Positions 12,026-20,422 are shown, counted from the stretch's first letter. The stretch is 64,000 nt of DNA from CAVTWY01 sp963738615 (GCA_963738615.1 CAVTXI010000012.1:558001-622000), one strand, 5' to 3'. Notes: generated by a model from the letters alone, not told the origin. Numbers and translations: made by a program.

Positions 12026-12211
12026 ATGAGCGAAGACCCACGCTGCTGTGGCAGCGGCAGTTGCATCATCGATGCCGAAGGCCGCTGCTGGTGTGGCCAG
12101 CAATGGGACGGCTCGAAGATGTGCCGTGCACCGCTGCCACCGGCCAAACAACAGGGCCGCAGCGATGCGGAATCGGCGCCGAGCGTATCTCCTTCGAGCA
12201 GCACTCCCTGA
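12026..12211 (+). CDS. Small cysteine-rich protein of unknown function
   Basis: The 61-residue product starts MSEDPRCCGSGSCIIDAEGR and continues CWCGQQWDGSKMC before a low-complexity tail. Six cysteines lie within 27 residues, in the pattern CC-x4-C-x7-C-x-C-x9-C, which suggests metal or iron-sulfur binding. I do not recognise a named family. An AGGAG ribosome site stands 6 bases before the ATG, and the gene lies between the DCC gene and the second photolyase in the same direction, so it belongs to the operon. Confidence 0.6.
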   Translation: MSEDPRCCGSGSCIIDAEGRCWCGQQWDGSKMCRAPLPPAKQQGRSDAESAPSVSPSSSTP

Positions 12212-12249
12212 CCCGCAGCATCCCAGCCCAGGGCTGAAAAGAAAACGCC

Positions 12250-13765
12250 ATGACGGGTCCAGCGGCACTGGTCTGGTTCAAGCGCGACCTGCGCGTGCGC
12301 GACCACGCGCCCCTGGCCGAAGCGATGCACTTCGAAAGCGCGCTCGGCCTGGTGGTGATCGAGCCGCAGTGGCTGGAAAGCCCCGAGTGCGACCCGCGCC
12401 ACGTCGGCTTCCTGCTGGACTGTGTGGCCGAGCTGCAGCGCGATCTGGCGGCGCGTGGTCTGCCGCTGCTCGTGCGCACTGGCGCCATGCCGCAGGTGCT
12501 GGAATCACTGCGGCAGGAGTTCCCCTTCACCCATCTCTTCAGCCACGAAGAGACCGGCCCGGGTTGGAGCTACACACGCGACCTGGCCGTGGCCGACTGG
12601 TGCCGCAGCCAAGGGGTGCAGTGGACCGAATCGCCGCAGACCGGCGTGGTGCGGCGCCTGCGCTCGCGCACCGGGTGGGCCGGCCGGTGGGCGCAGCGCA
12701 TGAACGCACCCGAGGCACCGGCGGGCCGCGGCTTCAAGGCAGCGCCGGGCCTGGAGGCCTGCGCCGTGCCCACGCTGAGCGAACTGGGGCTTGCCCGCCG
12801 TGGGCGACGGCGTTGCCGCCGGGCGGCGAGCGCGCCGCGTGGGCCGCGCTGGACAGTTTTCTCGACGGCCGCGGCCGCGACTACCGCCGCGCGATGTCCA
12901 GCCCGCTCACGGCCACCGAGGGCTGCAGCCGGCTGAGCGCGCACCTGGCCTTCGGCACGATCTCGATGCGCTGCGTGCACCAGGCCACCGAGGCGCGCAT
13001 CGCGCCACCTCCGACCGCAGCCTGGCCTACGGCTTGCGCGGCTTTGCCAGCCGGCTGCGCTGGCACTGCCACTTCATGCAAAAGCTCGAAGACGAGCCGG
13101 CCATCGAGTGGCGCAACGTGGCGCGCACGGTCGACGGGCTGCGACCGGGCGACGGCGTGCACGAAGCAGCGATCGACCGCGAACGCCTGCAGGCCTGGTG
13201 CGAGGGCCGCACCGGCTACCCGATGGTCGACGCCTGCATGCGCCAGCTGCGCGCCACCGGTTGGCTGAACTTTCGCATGCGGGCGATGCTGGTCAGCTTT
13301 GCGGCCTACCACCTGTGGTTGCACTGGCGCGAGCCAGGGCTGTTTCTGGCCCGCCAGTTTCTCGATTTCGAACCCGGCATCCACTGGAGCCAGATGCAGA
13401 TGCAGTCGGGCACAACCGGCATCAATACGCTGCGCATCTATTCGCCGGCCAAGCAGGCGCGCGACCAGGATCCGCAGGGCCTGTACATCCGGCAGTGGGT
13501 GCCGGAGATCGGCACCGCGGCCTATCCGCCCCCGATCGTGGACGAACGCACGGCGGTGGCTGCGGCGAAAGAAAAGCTCTACGGCCTGCGCCGGACCCGC
13601 GAGGCCCATGCCGAGGCCAACGCCATCCAGCACAAACACGGCTCGCGAAAGAGCGGCTTGCCGCCGACAGCGCGCCATGAAGCGCCGCTGCCCGTGCCGT
13701 GCCAGATGGCCAGGGCCAGTTGTTCTAGGGAGCTCACAGCATCGAGCAAGTCAAGGTCACCATGA
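12250..13765 (+). CDS. phrB: Class I deoxyribodipyrimidine photolyase/cryptochrome, about three frameshifts
   Basis: The N-terminal alpha/beta domain begins ALVWFKRDLRVRDHAPLAEA, as in DNA photolyases, and the C-terminal FAD domain has LSAHLAFGTIS, WHCHFMQKLED, GYPMVDACMRQLRATGWLNFRMR and FEPGIHWSQMQMQSGT. YIRQWVPEI stands near the end. The enzyme uses blue light to split cyclobutane pyrimidine dimers. The tail IYSPAKQARDQDP and the Met-rich MQMQSG resemble DASH or plant-like branches, so the exact subclass is uncertain. The frame shifts near 12797, 12815 and 13005, and the last 40 residues look unnatural, so the true stop may be earlier (about 13680). Confidence 0.82.
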
Positions 13766-13809
13766 ACCTGTTCAACCAGCTCTGGGCTCAGTGAAATCCG
13801 GCCCCGGGG

Positions 13810-14103
13810 TTGGAGCAGCGCATCTGGCGGCGTCTGCCGGCTATCCTGCTGTGGGGCACGCTGCTGCCGCTGGGGCTGGCGCTTGTGAATCACGCGTTGG
13901 CGCCATCCGTTGCCCTGGCCGGCACCGATGATCGTGCACTGCTGCTGTGGGACTACACGATGTTCGGTGTCGTCGTGCTGCACTGGACGCTGGTGCTGAC
14001 GCTCGCCTTGGGGTGCTTCATCGTCCGGGTGATGAAGGGGCCGGCGTATGTGGCCGACGCTTATCCACTGCCGCAACAGCCCGACGGCGCCTCGGGCGCC
14101 TGA
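13810..14103 (+). CDS. Small membrane protein of unknown function
   Basis: The 97-residue product MEQRIWRRLPAILLWGTLLP begins with a hydrophobic helix (about residues 9-30) and has a second one (about 50-72) after WDYTMFGVVVLHW. It ends in a Pro-rich cytoplasmic or periplasmic tail. No known domain is recognised. The start used is a TTG, since no ATG or GTG in frame lies closer. It stands between the second photolyase and the oppositely oriented BLUF gene and is probably the last gene of the photolyase operon. Confidence 0.6.
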   Translation: MEQRIWRRLPAILLWGTLLPLGLALVNHALAPSVALAGTDDRALLLWDYTMFGVVVLHWTLVLTLALGCFIVRVMKGPAYVADAYPLPQQPDGASGA

Positions 14104-14113
14104 ACACAAAACC

Positions 14114-14536
14114 TCACGACAACGGTGCGCTGACGACCTTGCCGCGAGCAATGAGCTCGTCGATACGCGCCATGACCCACGAGCCGTTGGCCGAGTAGGG
14201 ATCGAAGTCCGGCCAGGCGATCTTCGTTTGCGGGTCCACGTCGGACAGACTGACGCGCGCCATGGACCAGTCACCATAGCGCCGCTCGGTGATGCTCTCG
14301 CAATGGATCAACTCCAGATCGGTGTGGCGCGGGTCCGCGAAGATGCGCGCATACAGGCGCGTCACCTTGGCCCGCTCGCCCTCCAGGACCTGCAGGAACA
14401 CACCTTGCCCCTCGCAAAGCACGCCAGTGACGTCGTTTTCGGTGTTCCAGACATGGGCCTTGCGCAGGATCGAATCGGTCAGCGTCCGGGTCTGCGGGTC
14501 AACCGCTTTGCTCAGGTAGATCAGGCGGATCAGCAT
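14114..14536 (-). CDS. BLUF-domain blue-light sensor protein
   Basis: The 140-residue product is essentially one BLUF domain (FAD-binding blue-light photoreceptor). It begins MLIRLIYLSKA with the conserved Tyr of the photocycle, then NTENDVTGVLCEGQGVFLQVLEG with the FAD-contacting Asn and the key Gln, and ends near GDWSMARVSL. There is no effector domain, so it likely signals through a protein partner, as the short BLUF proteins PixD and YcgF-like sensors do. I chose the ATG at 14536 because the domain starts there; the longer upstream frame has no family match. It is convergent with the photolyase operon and cotranscribed downstream of ubiG. Confidence 0.87.
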   Translation of the reverse strand: MLIRLIYLSKAVDPQTRTLTDSILRKAHVWNTENDVTGVLCEGQGVFLQVLEGERAKVTRLYARIFADPRHTDLELIHCESITERRYGDWSMARVSLSDVDPQTKIAWPDFDPYSANGSWVMARIDELIARGKVVSAPLS

Positions 14537-14610
14537 GTCCAGATGTCCTCGAAGTCTCTGTGCCTGGGCAGGATTCTGAACTGGGGCGGGCGCCGATCGA
14601 AGACTGAAAC

Positions 14611-15366
14611 TCACGGCGCAGACTCGGTGAAACTGGCGATGTAGTTGACGGACACGCTGCGCGTCCACCAGGCGCGATGGACGGCGGGCAGATAGCCCAT
14701 GCCGCGGATGTCATGCTGCGCCAGCCCGCACGCCGCAGCGGCCTGCTCCAACTCGTCGGGCCGAACGAACTGCGCCCAACGGTGGGTACCCCGGGGCAAC
14801 AGACGGAAGATGATTTCGGCGCCGACGATGGCGGTCACGAAACTGCGAGCCGTGCGGTTGATCGTCGAGACCAGCAGCAGGCCACCGGGCTTAAGGTGGC
14901 GGGCCGCTTGCTGCACGAAGGCCTGCAGGTTGTCGACATGCTCGACCACTTCGAGCAGCAGCAGAACATCGAACAATTCGTCGTCGCGCAGCACAGCGTC
15001 GGGCTCGCCGACCCGGTAGTCGATGTTCAGGCCGCCGGCGTTCGCATGCAGCCGTGCGGCAGCGATGTTCTTCTGGGCAGCATCCACGCCCACCACGTGC
15101 GCACCGCGGGCCGCCAGGGGCTCGCACATCAGGCCGGCACCGCAACCGATATCGGCCACGTGCAGCCGTGCCAGGTCGCCGAGCGGGCGCCCAAAGCGGT
15201 GGGCGATCTGTTCGAGCACGTAGCCCAGGCGCAACCCGTTGATGACATGCAAAGGGCGCATCGGCCCGGCGCTGTTCCACCAGGTCGCAGCCAGCCGGTT
15301 GAAGCGCTCGACTTCGTCGCTGCGGATGGTGATGGCCGCAGCCATCAGGGGCTTGTCGGTGGCCAT
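14611..15366 (-). CDS. ubiG: Ubiquinone biosynthesis O-methyltransferase
   Basis: UbiG performs both O-methylations in ubiquinone synthesis with S-adenosylmethionine. The 251-residue protein has the UbiG opening EVERFNRLAATWWNSAGPMRPLH, the SAM motif VADIGCGAGLMCEPLA, the post-motif EVVEHVDNLQAF and LLVSTINRTARSF. The frame is intact and the length is normal. Its start lies 3 bases after the coq7 stop, so coq7-ubiG form an operon, which continues to the BLUF gene 74 bases further on. Finding it inside a photolyase cluster is unusual; it could be the only copy or an accessory paralogue. Confidence 0.88.
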   Translation of the reverse strand: MATDKPLMAAAITIRSDEVERFNRLAATWWNSAGPMRPLHVINGLRLGYVLEQIAHRFGRPLGDLARLHVADIGCGAGLMCEPLAARGAHVVGVDAAQKNIAAARLHANAGGLNIDYRVGEPDAVLRDDELFDVLLLLEVVEHVDNLQAFVQQAARHLKPGGLLLVSTINRTARSFVTAIVGAEIIFRLLPRGTHRWAQFVRPDELEQAAAACGLAQHDIRGMGYLPAVHRAWWTRSVSVNYIASFTESAP

Positions 15367-15369
15367 GCT

Positions 15370-15971
15370 TCAAATCCGGCGGCAGATCTTCACGGCCACG
15401 CGCGAACCCGCGCCGACCGACCAGACCCACACGCGCAGCGCCATCGACGGCGGCTTGCCCGCCTGGGCGAAGCAGCGCAGCGGCTTCGTCGCGATGCGCG
15501 ATTTCGTCGCCGCGGCAGGACTGCAGCAGCGCGCGCAGCGCCTGCAGTGGCGGGCGAACGCGGCCCGGGTCTTGCCGGTCGATCGACTCGATCTGCTCGG
15601 CGTAGTGGTGGTCGACGAAGGTCTCGACGGCCTCGATGGTGGCGTACACCGCTCGCGGCCCGACCATCGCGGGCAGCGCCCCGGTCAGCCAACCGGCGAC
15701 GCGCCACAGCGGCAACAGCCGGCTGCGGTGCCGTGGCGCCAGCAGCGGCTCGATCGCGGCGAGATGACTCGCTTCCGTGGCGAGATGCCCTTGCGCAAAG
15801 CGGCGCACGGCCGGCGTCGCGCGTGGTGGCGAGGATGCCGCGGTAGATCATCACGGCACCCGTTTCGCCGGCGTGATCGGTCCGCAAATCGCGAGACCAG
15901 CGTCGGCAGCGGCAGCTCGCAGCGGCAGGCACCGACGCGCATGACGAGCGCGAGCGTTCGATCGCAGACAT
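15370..15971 (-). CDS. coq7: Coq7-like demethoxyubiquinone hydroxylase (ferritin-like di-iron), two or more frameshifts
   Basis: The parts LRTDHAGETGAVMIYRGIL, EASHLAAIEPLLAPRHRSRLLPLWRVAGW, AVETFVDHHYAEQIES and SCRGDEIAHRDEA match the four-helix di-iron hydroxylase family that adds the last ring hydroxyl to demethoxyubiquinone. Glu and His ligands are visible in HAGE, EASH, ETFVDHH and EIAH. The frame changes near 15815 and 15470, and the 602 bases are two over a multiple of three. The HAGETGAVMIYRG block is closer to alphaproteobacterial Coq7 than to the usual betaproteobacterial VNHAGEVCAQALY form. It precedes ubiG directly. Confidence 0.72.
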
Positions 15972-16045
15972 CACACGTGCTCCTCGAGCTGCATGCTGCG
16001 AGCATCGCTCCAGTACGCTCGACGCATTGCGGCCGCGGCGAGAAG

Positions 16046-17126
16046 TCAAGCCAGCGGCCATCGCACGTGCCAAAGCAACACCGCTGCTGTGGACGCGGTC
16101 GACCTGACTCTGTACGACGCTATCGCCGCAGACGCCGAGCCGCATGGCTTCGTCCCACAAGCACTGCGAATGACCGGGCATGGTGGCAGGCGTTTCAACG
16201 AATGCGTGACGCCATTGATGTGCACGGAGGTAGTTGGGCGAAACCGCGCGGCCTGCATGCGCGCGGAAGTTGTCGAGCAGCAGATCGGCCACCGTCTCGG
16301 CATCGTCATGCTCATGCTGCAACGACCACCGCTCGTCGGCCTCGACGAACCAGCGCTGCGGCGCCCGTTGACGGCACGCCCCGGCTTGCTGTGCATGGCG
16401 GCGACTCTTTCGATGGGGCTGCCATGAAACTCCCGGTAGCCCGGCAGACCGACAGGGCGCTCGGACCCCAGCAGCAACACCCAACGACTGCGGTAACGCA
16501 CCGCACGCAGGGCGGCCGCGAGCTCGGAAGACTCACGCGCGAGCGGCAACGCCAGTGGTGCGGGAATGGCAAGCACCAGGGCCTGAAAGTCCTCGTCGAT
16601 CTCGCCCGCGGCGCCATGCAGGACCCAGCTGGCGCCGCGCCGTCGGGCCTGCTGGATGGGCGTGCGCAGCCGAACGTCCAGAGGCCGAGCGACGGCATTC
16701 GGCCAGCGCCAGCATCGACGGCACGCCGACCGCGCCCATCAGCTTCAAGGTTCGTATGACATCCGCTTCGTCGTCATCCTCGTCCCAGTCTCGGCCGTTG
16801 CGTTTGTCTTCAGCGGGCGTCGCTGCCACGGTCCATGGATGAAGTGCGGCCAGCTCACCTGGCCGTTGCTCGGCATAAGACGCCAAGCGGGTGGCTCCGC
16901 TGATGCACTGGGCCGCCGTCGTCGAACAACGCCGATCGGCGTGGTGCGCGAACTGCAGCGGCCACCCAATCGATCATCGGCTTCGAACACAACGGGTTCG
17001 TAGCCGAGCAGACATAACTCCCGAGCGCAGGTCAGCCCGGCGATGCCGGCGCCGATGACGGCAACGCGTGTTCGCCCCGCGAGGGTGAGTAGACTGGCTG
17101 ACGTGATGGTTGTCTCTGTGCTTCAT
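16046..17126 (-). pseudogene. Renalase-like NAD(P)/FAD-dependent oxidoreductase, several frameshifts
   Basis: The N-terminus has the dinucleotide fold VAVIGAGIAGLTCARELCLLG with EADDRLGGRC, and the C-terminus has the second FAD contact GVCGDSVVQSQVDRVHSSGVALA. In between, VSWPHFIHGPW-like and VLAIPAPLALPLA segments and WSLQHEHDDAETVADLLLDNF are seen in different frames. This order fits the predicted FAD-dependent amine-oxidase/renalase-like group (COG3380), often encoded beside photolyases. Breaks occur near 17055, 16950, 16800, 16650 and 16400. Start and stop are approximate: the ATG at 17126 is in a different frame from the Rossmann motif, and the stop at 16046 is inferred. Confidence 0.65.
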
Positions 17127-17364
17127 CGATGCTCGCTTCCGTTCTGCTCTGTTTGGCTCGTGACCTGCACAACGTCGGAAACAAGGACGAAGTTGCATGG
17201 CATCGACCGGTTCTTTTTGCAGCGGGGTTTTGTTTTCGGGCGCTGCAACTTCTGCGGCGCGATGGCGTTATGCGCTGATCGGCGATGAGCTCGACGAAGC
17301 GGCGTCGGCATTTGCCGCTGACCCGGGCGGCGGTGCGCGTTGCGCCTGTTTCAGGGCGGCGTAC

Positions 17365-17970
17365 TTGAGCGAGTCCCGCAATCGAAGGTGGCATCGACGC
17401 GGCGTTGGTTGCGCGTGCCCAGGAAGGTGAGACGGTTGCGTTCGAAGTGCTGGTGGTGAAGTACCAACGTCGGGTCGCGGCGACGATCCGGCGGCTTGTG
17501 CGAGACGATCGGATCACCGAAGAACTGACCCAGGAGGTGTTTGTGAGTGTTTTTCTTGCGTTGACAGACCTTCAGGCCCGACAGCGATTTCGCGGCTTGG
17601 CTGTTCACGATCGCCCGCAACGCAGCAACGGAGCTACCTGCGCAGCGCGCAGAACCGGCAGGACGACCGGCCCATGCAACTGCTCGACGAAGCCGGCAAC
17701 AACGAAAGGTTCGGGGTCGCACCGAGCCCCGAGGAAGAAGCGATGGCGCACCAGTTGTTCGAACGTATCGACGCCGAAGTCGCGGCGCTGCCCGATGTTC
17801 AGCGCCGTGCGCTCTTGATGCGCGAAATCGATGGCCTTGACTACAAAGCCATCGCGGCCGCGCTCGGGCAGCCTGTCAACACCGTCAAGTCCCACATCTT
17901 CCGGGCGCGCGAAGCAATCGCCAGCCGCGTGCGCCCGTTGCTTGCGCCAACGCGCGACAGGCGCTGGTAG
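17365..17970 (+). CDS. rpoE: RpoE-type ECF sigma factor, about three frameshifts
   Basis: The product is an extracytoplasmic-function sigma factor close to RpoE. Region 2 reads VARAQEGETVAFEVLVVKYQ with TEELTQEVFV and DFAAWLFTIARNAA. Region 4 reads LPDVQRRALLMREIDGLDYK with AAALGQPVNTVKSHIFRAREA, the helix-turn-helix that binds the -35 box. The start is probably the TTG at 17365, giving MSESPAIEGGIDAALVARA once one C near 17377 is removed; further slips lie near 17567 and 17627. The gene is divergent from the FAD oxidoreductase and is followed after 10 bases by a short RseA-like gene, the usual sigma/anti-sigma pairing. Confidence 0.83.
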
Positions 17971-17980
17971 GAGACATGCC

Positions 17981-18205
17981 ATGAACGAAGCTTCACGTCT
18001 TCTGGACGGTGACCTGACGGCTGCGGAACTGACAACGCTGCTCGAGCGTTTGAAGCACGACCCCGCGCTGCGCGACGAAGTCGCGGCGCAGCAGCTGATT
18101 CGCGATGGACTGGCCGGCCTGCGCACGCTGGACGCGGGCTACACGTTGCGCATTCTTGCCAGGCTGCGCCGAGCTGAGGTGGCCGCGGCCCGCCCTCACC
18201 CCTGA
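17981..18205 (+). CDS. Short RseA-like anti-sigma factor without membrane anchor
   Basis: The 74-residue product MNEASRLLDGDLTAAELTTL contains only the helical N-terminal sigma-binding domain of RseA-type anti-sigma factors (LLERLKHDPALRDEVAAQQLIRDGL). Typical RseA proteins have about 170-220 residues with a transmembrane helix and a periplasmic domain; none follows here in any frame that I can see. A GGAG site precedes the ATG, and the spacing to rpoE is 10 bases. It either acts as a soluble inhibitor or is the remains of a longer gene. Confidence 0.68.
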   Translation: MNEASRLLDGDLTAAELTTLLERLKHDPALRDEVAAQQLIRDGLAGLRTLDAGYTLRILARLRRAEVAAARPHP

Positions 18206-18467
18206 CAGTTAACCAGATGGTTGACAAACGGAAAGTTGCGCTCGAGCGCGGCTGGCAGCGGCAGATGCTGACCCTGTTCGCGCGCTCGGTGCAGACCGTA
18301 AGGCTGGCATGTGGTGTGTCGAGACGACGCGACGGAGTACGTCAGACAAAAGTCACGCAGCGCGCCTTCCATCCGGCCCCTGTCCGTGATCCATGACTTT
18401 CTTCCGTTGGACGTATTTCCAGTCGGCGCATGCTTCGTTCACCGGGTGCCTGCTCAGGAGTAAGACC

Positions 18468-18686
18468 ATGCTTGCCGAACTGTCCAACTTTGCTGTTTCC
18501 TTCGAGCTGCGCTTCCGTTCGCTGTTCGACGCCGGCCGCGCGCTGTCCTTCCCCTGCGATGCGAAGGGCAACGTTGCGATCGACGCTTTGCGCGAGCGCG
18601 AGCGCGTGAACTACTTTTACGCGCGCGCCCTGGTGGGCCACGATTTCGCCGCACCGAGCGTGCTGCCGATCTACGGCGCGGTCTGA
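18468..18686 (+). CDS. Small conserved-looking protein of unknown function
   Basis: The 72-residue product starts MLAELSNFAVSFELRFRSLF and continues DAGRALSFPCDAKGNVAIDALRERERVNYFYARALVG. It has a strong CAGGAG site 7 bases before the ATG and codon use like its neighbours, so I take it as real. It looks soluble and mixed alpha/beta; no family is recognised with certainty. It stands 43 bases before tRNA-Pro. Confidence 0.6.
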   Translation: MLAELSNFAVSFELRFRSLFDAGRALSFPCDAKGNVAIDALRERERVNYFYARALVGHDFAAPSVLPIYGAV

Positions 18687-18729
18687 GCCAGCCGCGACGA
18701 GGGTAGCGGCGCCCTACAATGCGCGCCTT

Positions 18730-18806
18730 CGGGGTGTAGCGCAGCCTGGTAGCGCAACTGCTTTGGGAGCAGTAGGTCGCGAGTTCGAATCCCGCCACCC
18801 CGACCA
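18730..18806 (+). tRNA. tRNA-Pro (anticodon TGG)
   Basis: A complete 77-base cloverleaf is present. The acceptor arms CGGGGTG and CACCCCG pair perfectly, the anticodon loop is TTTGGGA, the T-loop is TTCGAAT and the CCA end is encoded. Confidence 0.96.
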
Positions 18807-18814
18807 TGCGAACA

Positions 18815-18891
18815 CTGCCCGTAGCTCAACTGGATAGAGCAGCTGCCTTCTAAGCAGCAGGTCGGGGGTTCGAGTCCCTCCGGGCAGGCCA
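18815..18891 (+). tRNA. tRNA-Arg (anticodon TCT)
   Basis: A complete 77-base cloverleaf lies 8 bases after tRNA-Pro. The acceptor arms CTGCCCG and CGGGCAG pair, the anticodon stem GCTGC/GCAGC encloses CTTCTAA, the T-loop is TTCGAGT and CCA is encoded. The two tRNAs are probably cotranscribed. Confidence 0.96.
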
Positions 18892-19065
18892 TCCGTCGAT
18901 TCCAAGACGTGTCAGGCGGTCCCGGAAATGTCCTAGAAACCCAGAATTCATGGGGGCTTCGGGTCCGACAGAGGTTCAGGGCGACGCCGCGCCGACTTCT
19001 CGCACGACGCAGGGCCTAGCGCGTATTGACGAAAGGCGACAACAACCTTGACGCGGCGGTCGCAG

Positions 19066-19614
19066 TTACGTCGTCGTGGAAGGTTGCACATCGCCGCCGC
19101 CCGCATCCACGCGGCGAAGCATTTCGAGCGGCTGCGGCTGCGTGACCTCGCGCGCCACCGCCATGCACTGGCGGATGTGCTGCTCGCACACATAGCGCAA
19201 CGCGGTGTAGGTCAACGCCGCCGACACCGCCTGGCCCGCGATGGGAACGAACTTCGCCGCCTGTTGCGTGGTCAAGCGAACGCCGACGACGCGCAGCGCC
19301 TGCATCACAACTTCGCGCGTGATCACGCGCCCGACCAGCAGGCCGCCACTTGCGGTCAACGCCTTGTAGACGACGATCCGGCGGTCGGGCGCCAGGCGCT
19401 CGATCTGCCCTTGCGACAGGCCGAAAGCATCGTTGATCTGCGGGATCACCTTCAGCAGCACGCCCACATCGGTCACCCAGTCAAGGCCGGGCACCGGCAC
19501 CATTGCCACGCCCGCCGCCAGCAACGCGTTGCGCCGCACCAGCGCACGACAGTGCGCGGCCACGGCGTCGACCTGTGCCGGCGATGAAGGGATGACCGTC
19601 AGCTGGTTGCTCAT
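19066..19614 (-). CDS. Hydrophobic DUF697/EcsC-like protein of unknown function
   Basis: The 182-residue product starts MSNQLTVIPSSPAQVDAVAA. It has an amphipathic N-terminus and hydrophobic segments ALLAAGVAMVPVPGLDWVTDVGVLL, SGGLLVGRVITREVV and KFVPIAGQAVSAALTYTALRYV. The G-rich hydrophobic hairpins and the KFVPIAGQ motif resemble the C-terminal half of DUF697 (YcjF-like) membrane proteins, but I cannot assign a function. The frame is open upstream into rnfH without a stop; I start at the ATG at 19614 because the upstream residues belong to a different family. Confidence 0.55.
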   Translation of the reverse strand: MSNQLTVIPSSPAQVDAVAAHCRALVRRNALLAAGVAMVPVPGLDWVTDVGVLLKVIPQINDAFGLSQGQIERLAPDRRIVVYKALTASGGLLVGRVITREVVMQALRVVGVRLTTQQAAKFVPIAGQAVSAALTYTALRYVCEQHIRQCMAVAREVTQPQPLEMLRRVDAGGGDVQPSTTT

Positions 19615-19639
19615 CAGGGCGTTGTTCCTCGAGGTGATG

Positions 19640-19948
19640 TCACCTTTGATCACCTTTGCCGCCTTCCAACGCTGCTGATGCTCGTGACGGCGACGCCGCG
19701 CTTCCATCGGGTCGACCTCGAGCGCGCGGCAAAGCTCGATGCGGTCACCGTCGTGAAGCCGCCAGTCGAGCGCGCGCACACGGCCCCACACGACCTGCGA
19801 CTCATCGTGCGACGCTGCCGGGTCGATGGCGCAGGCTTCGAGCGCGTCTTTCAGGCACGCGCCGTCGGGCAGCTCGATGGTTGCTGTGCTCGACCTGCCG
19901 CGATCCACGGGCGATGGCGATGGTGACGACGATGGTGCTGGCGATCAC
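19640..19948 (-). CDS. rnfH: RnfH family (RatB) ubiquitin-like protein, frameshifted
   Basis: The segment TIELPDGACLKDALEACAI followed by DWRLHDGDRIELCRALEVDPMEARRRR matches RnfH/RatB (UPF0125), a small beta-grasp protein. It lies directly after ratA, its usual partner. The expected N-terminal strand (VVTIAIARGSRQVE, GTG start at 19948) is in another frame, so a slip occurs near 19885. The present frame then runs on into the next gene; a one-base shift would give a stop at 19640. Both ends are therefore inferred. The function of RnfH is poorly known. Confidence 0.6.
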
Positions 19949-19969
19949 GATCTCGCCGTATGGCCGCGC

Positions 19970-20422
19970 TCAGGTGCCGGGCCCGTACACCTGCTCGGCG
20001 CGCTTGACGAACGCATCGACGAAGGTCGCGGCGATGCGGTCGAACACCGGCGACACCACCGCCTCGAGCGCTTTGCTCTTGAACGCATAGCGCATGTCGA
20101 ACTCGATCTTGCTGCCTTGCGGACCGCCCGGCGCGCCCAACGGCGTGAAGTCCCAGCGCCCGTCGAGCATCGAGAACGGGCCGTCGACCAATTCCATCGT
20201 CAGCAGGCGGCCGGGCTCCATGCGATTGCGCGTCGTGAAGTCGTGCTTCAACCCAGCGTAGTGCAGGTGCAGCTTCGCTTTCACCGACTGCGCGTCGCGC
20301 TCGAGCACTTCAGCGGCCGAGCACCACGGCAGGAACGTGGGGTAGCGCTCGACGTCGGCCACCAGTTCATACATCGCCTGTGCCGAATGCCAGAGCAGAA
20401 CGGACTTCTGCACGTGCTTCAT
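19970..20422 (-). CDS. ratA: RatA family (Coq10-like START domain) protein
   Basis: The 150-residue protein is a Coq10/RatA-type START-domain protein. It begins MKHVQKSVLLWHSAQAMYEL and contains VADVERYPTFLPWCSAAEVL, KHDFTTRNRM, LVDGPFSMLDGRWDF and the final AFVKRAEQVYG. RatA in E. coli is reported to block 70S assembly, while Coq10 relatives bind ubiquinone; which applies here is open. The frame is intact. It is divergent from smpB, 26 bases away, a gene pair widely conserved in proteobacteria. Confidence 0.9.
   Translation of the reverse strand: MKHVQKSVLLWHSAQAMYELVADVERYPTFLPWCSAAEVLERDAQSVKAKLHLHYAGLKHDFTTRNRMEPGRLLTMELVDGPFSMLDGRWDFTPLGAPGGPQGSKIEFDMRYAFKSKALEAVVSPVFDRIAATFVDAFVKRAEQVYGPGT

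Noticed and set aside
18217..18393. 58-codon frame starting MVDKRKVALERG
   Set aside because: It lacks a ribosome site and family similarity; I could not support it as a gene.
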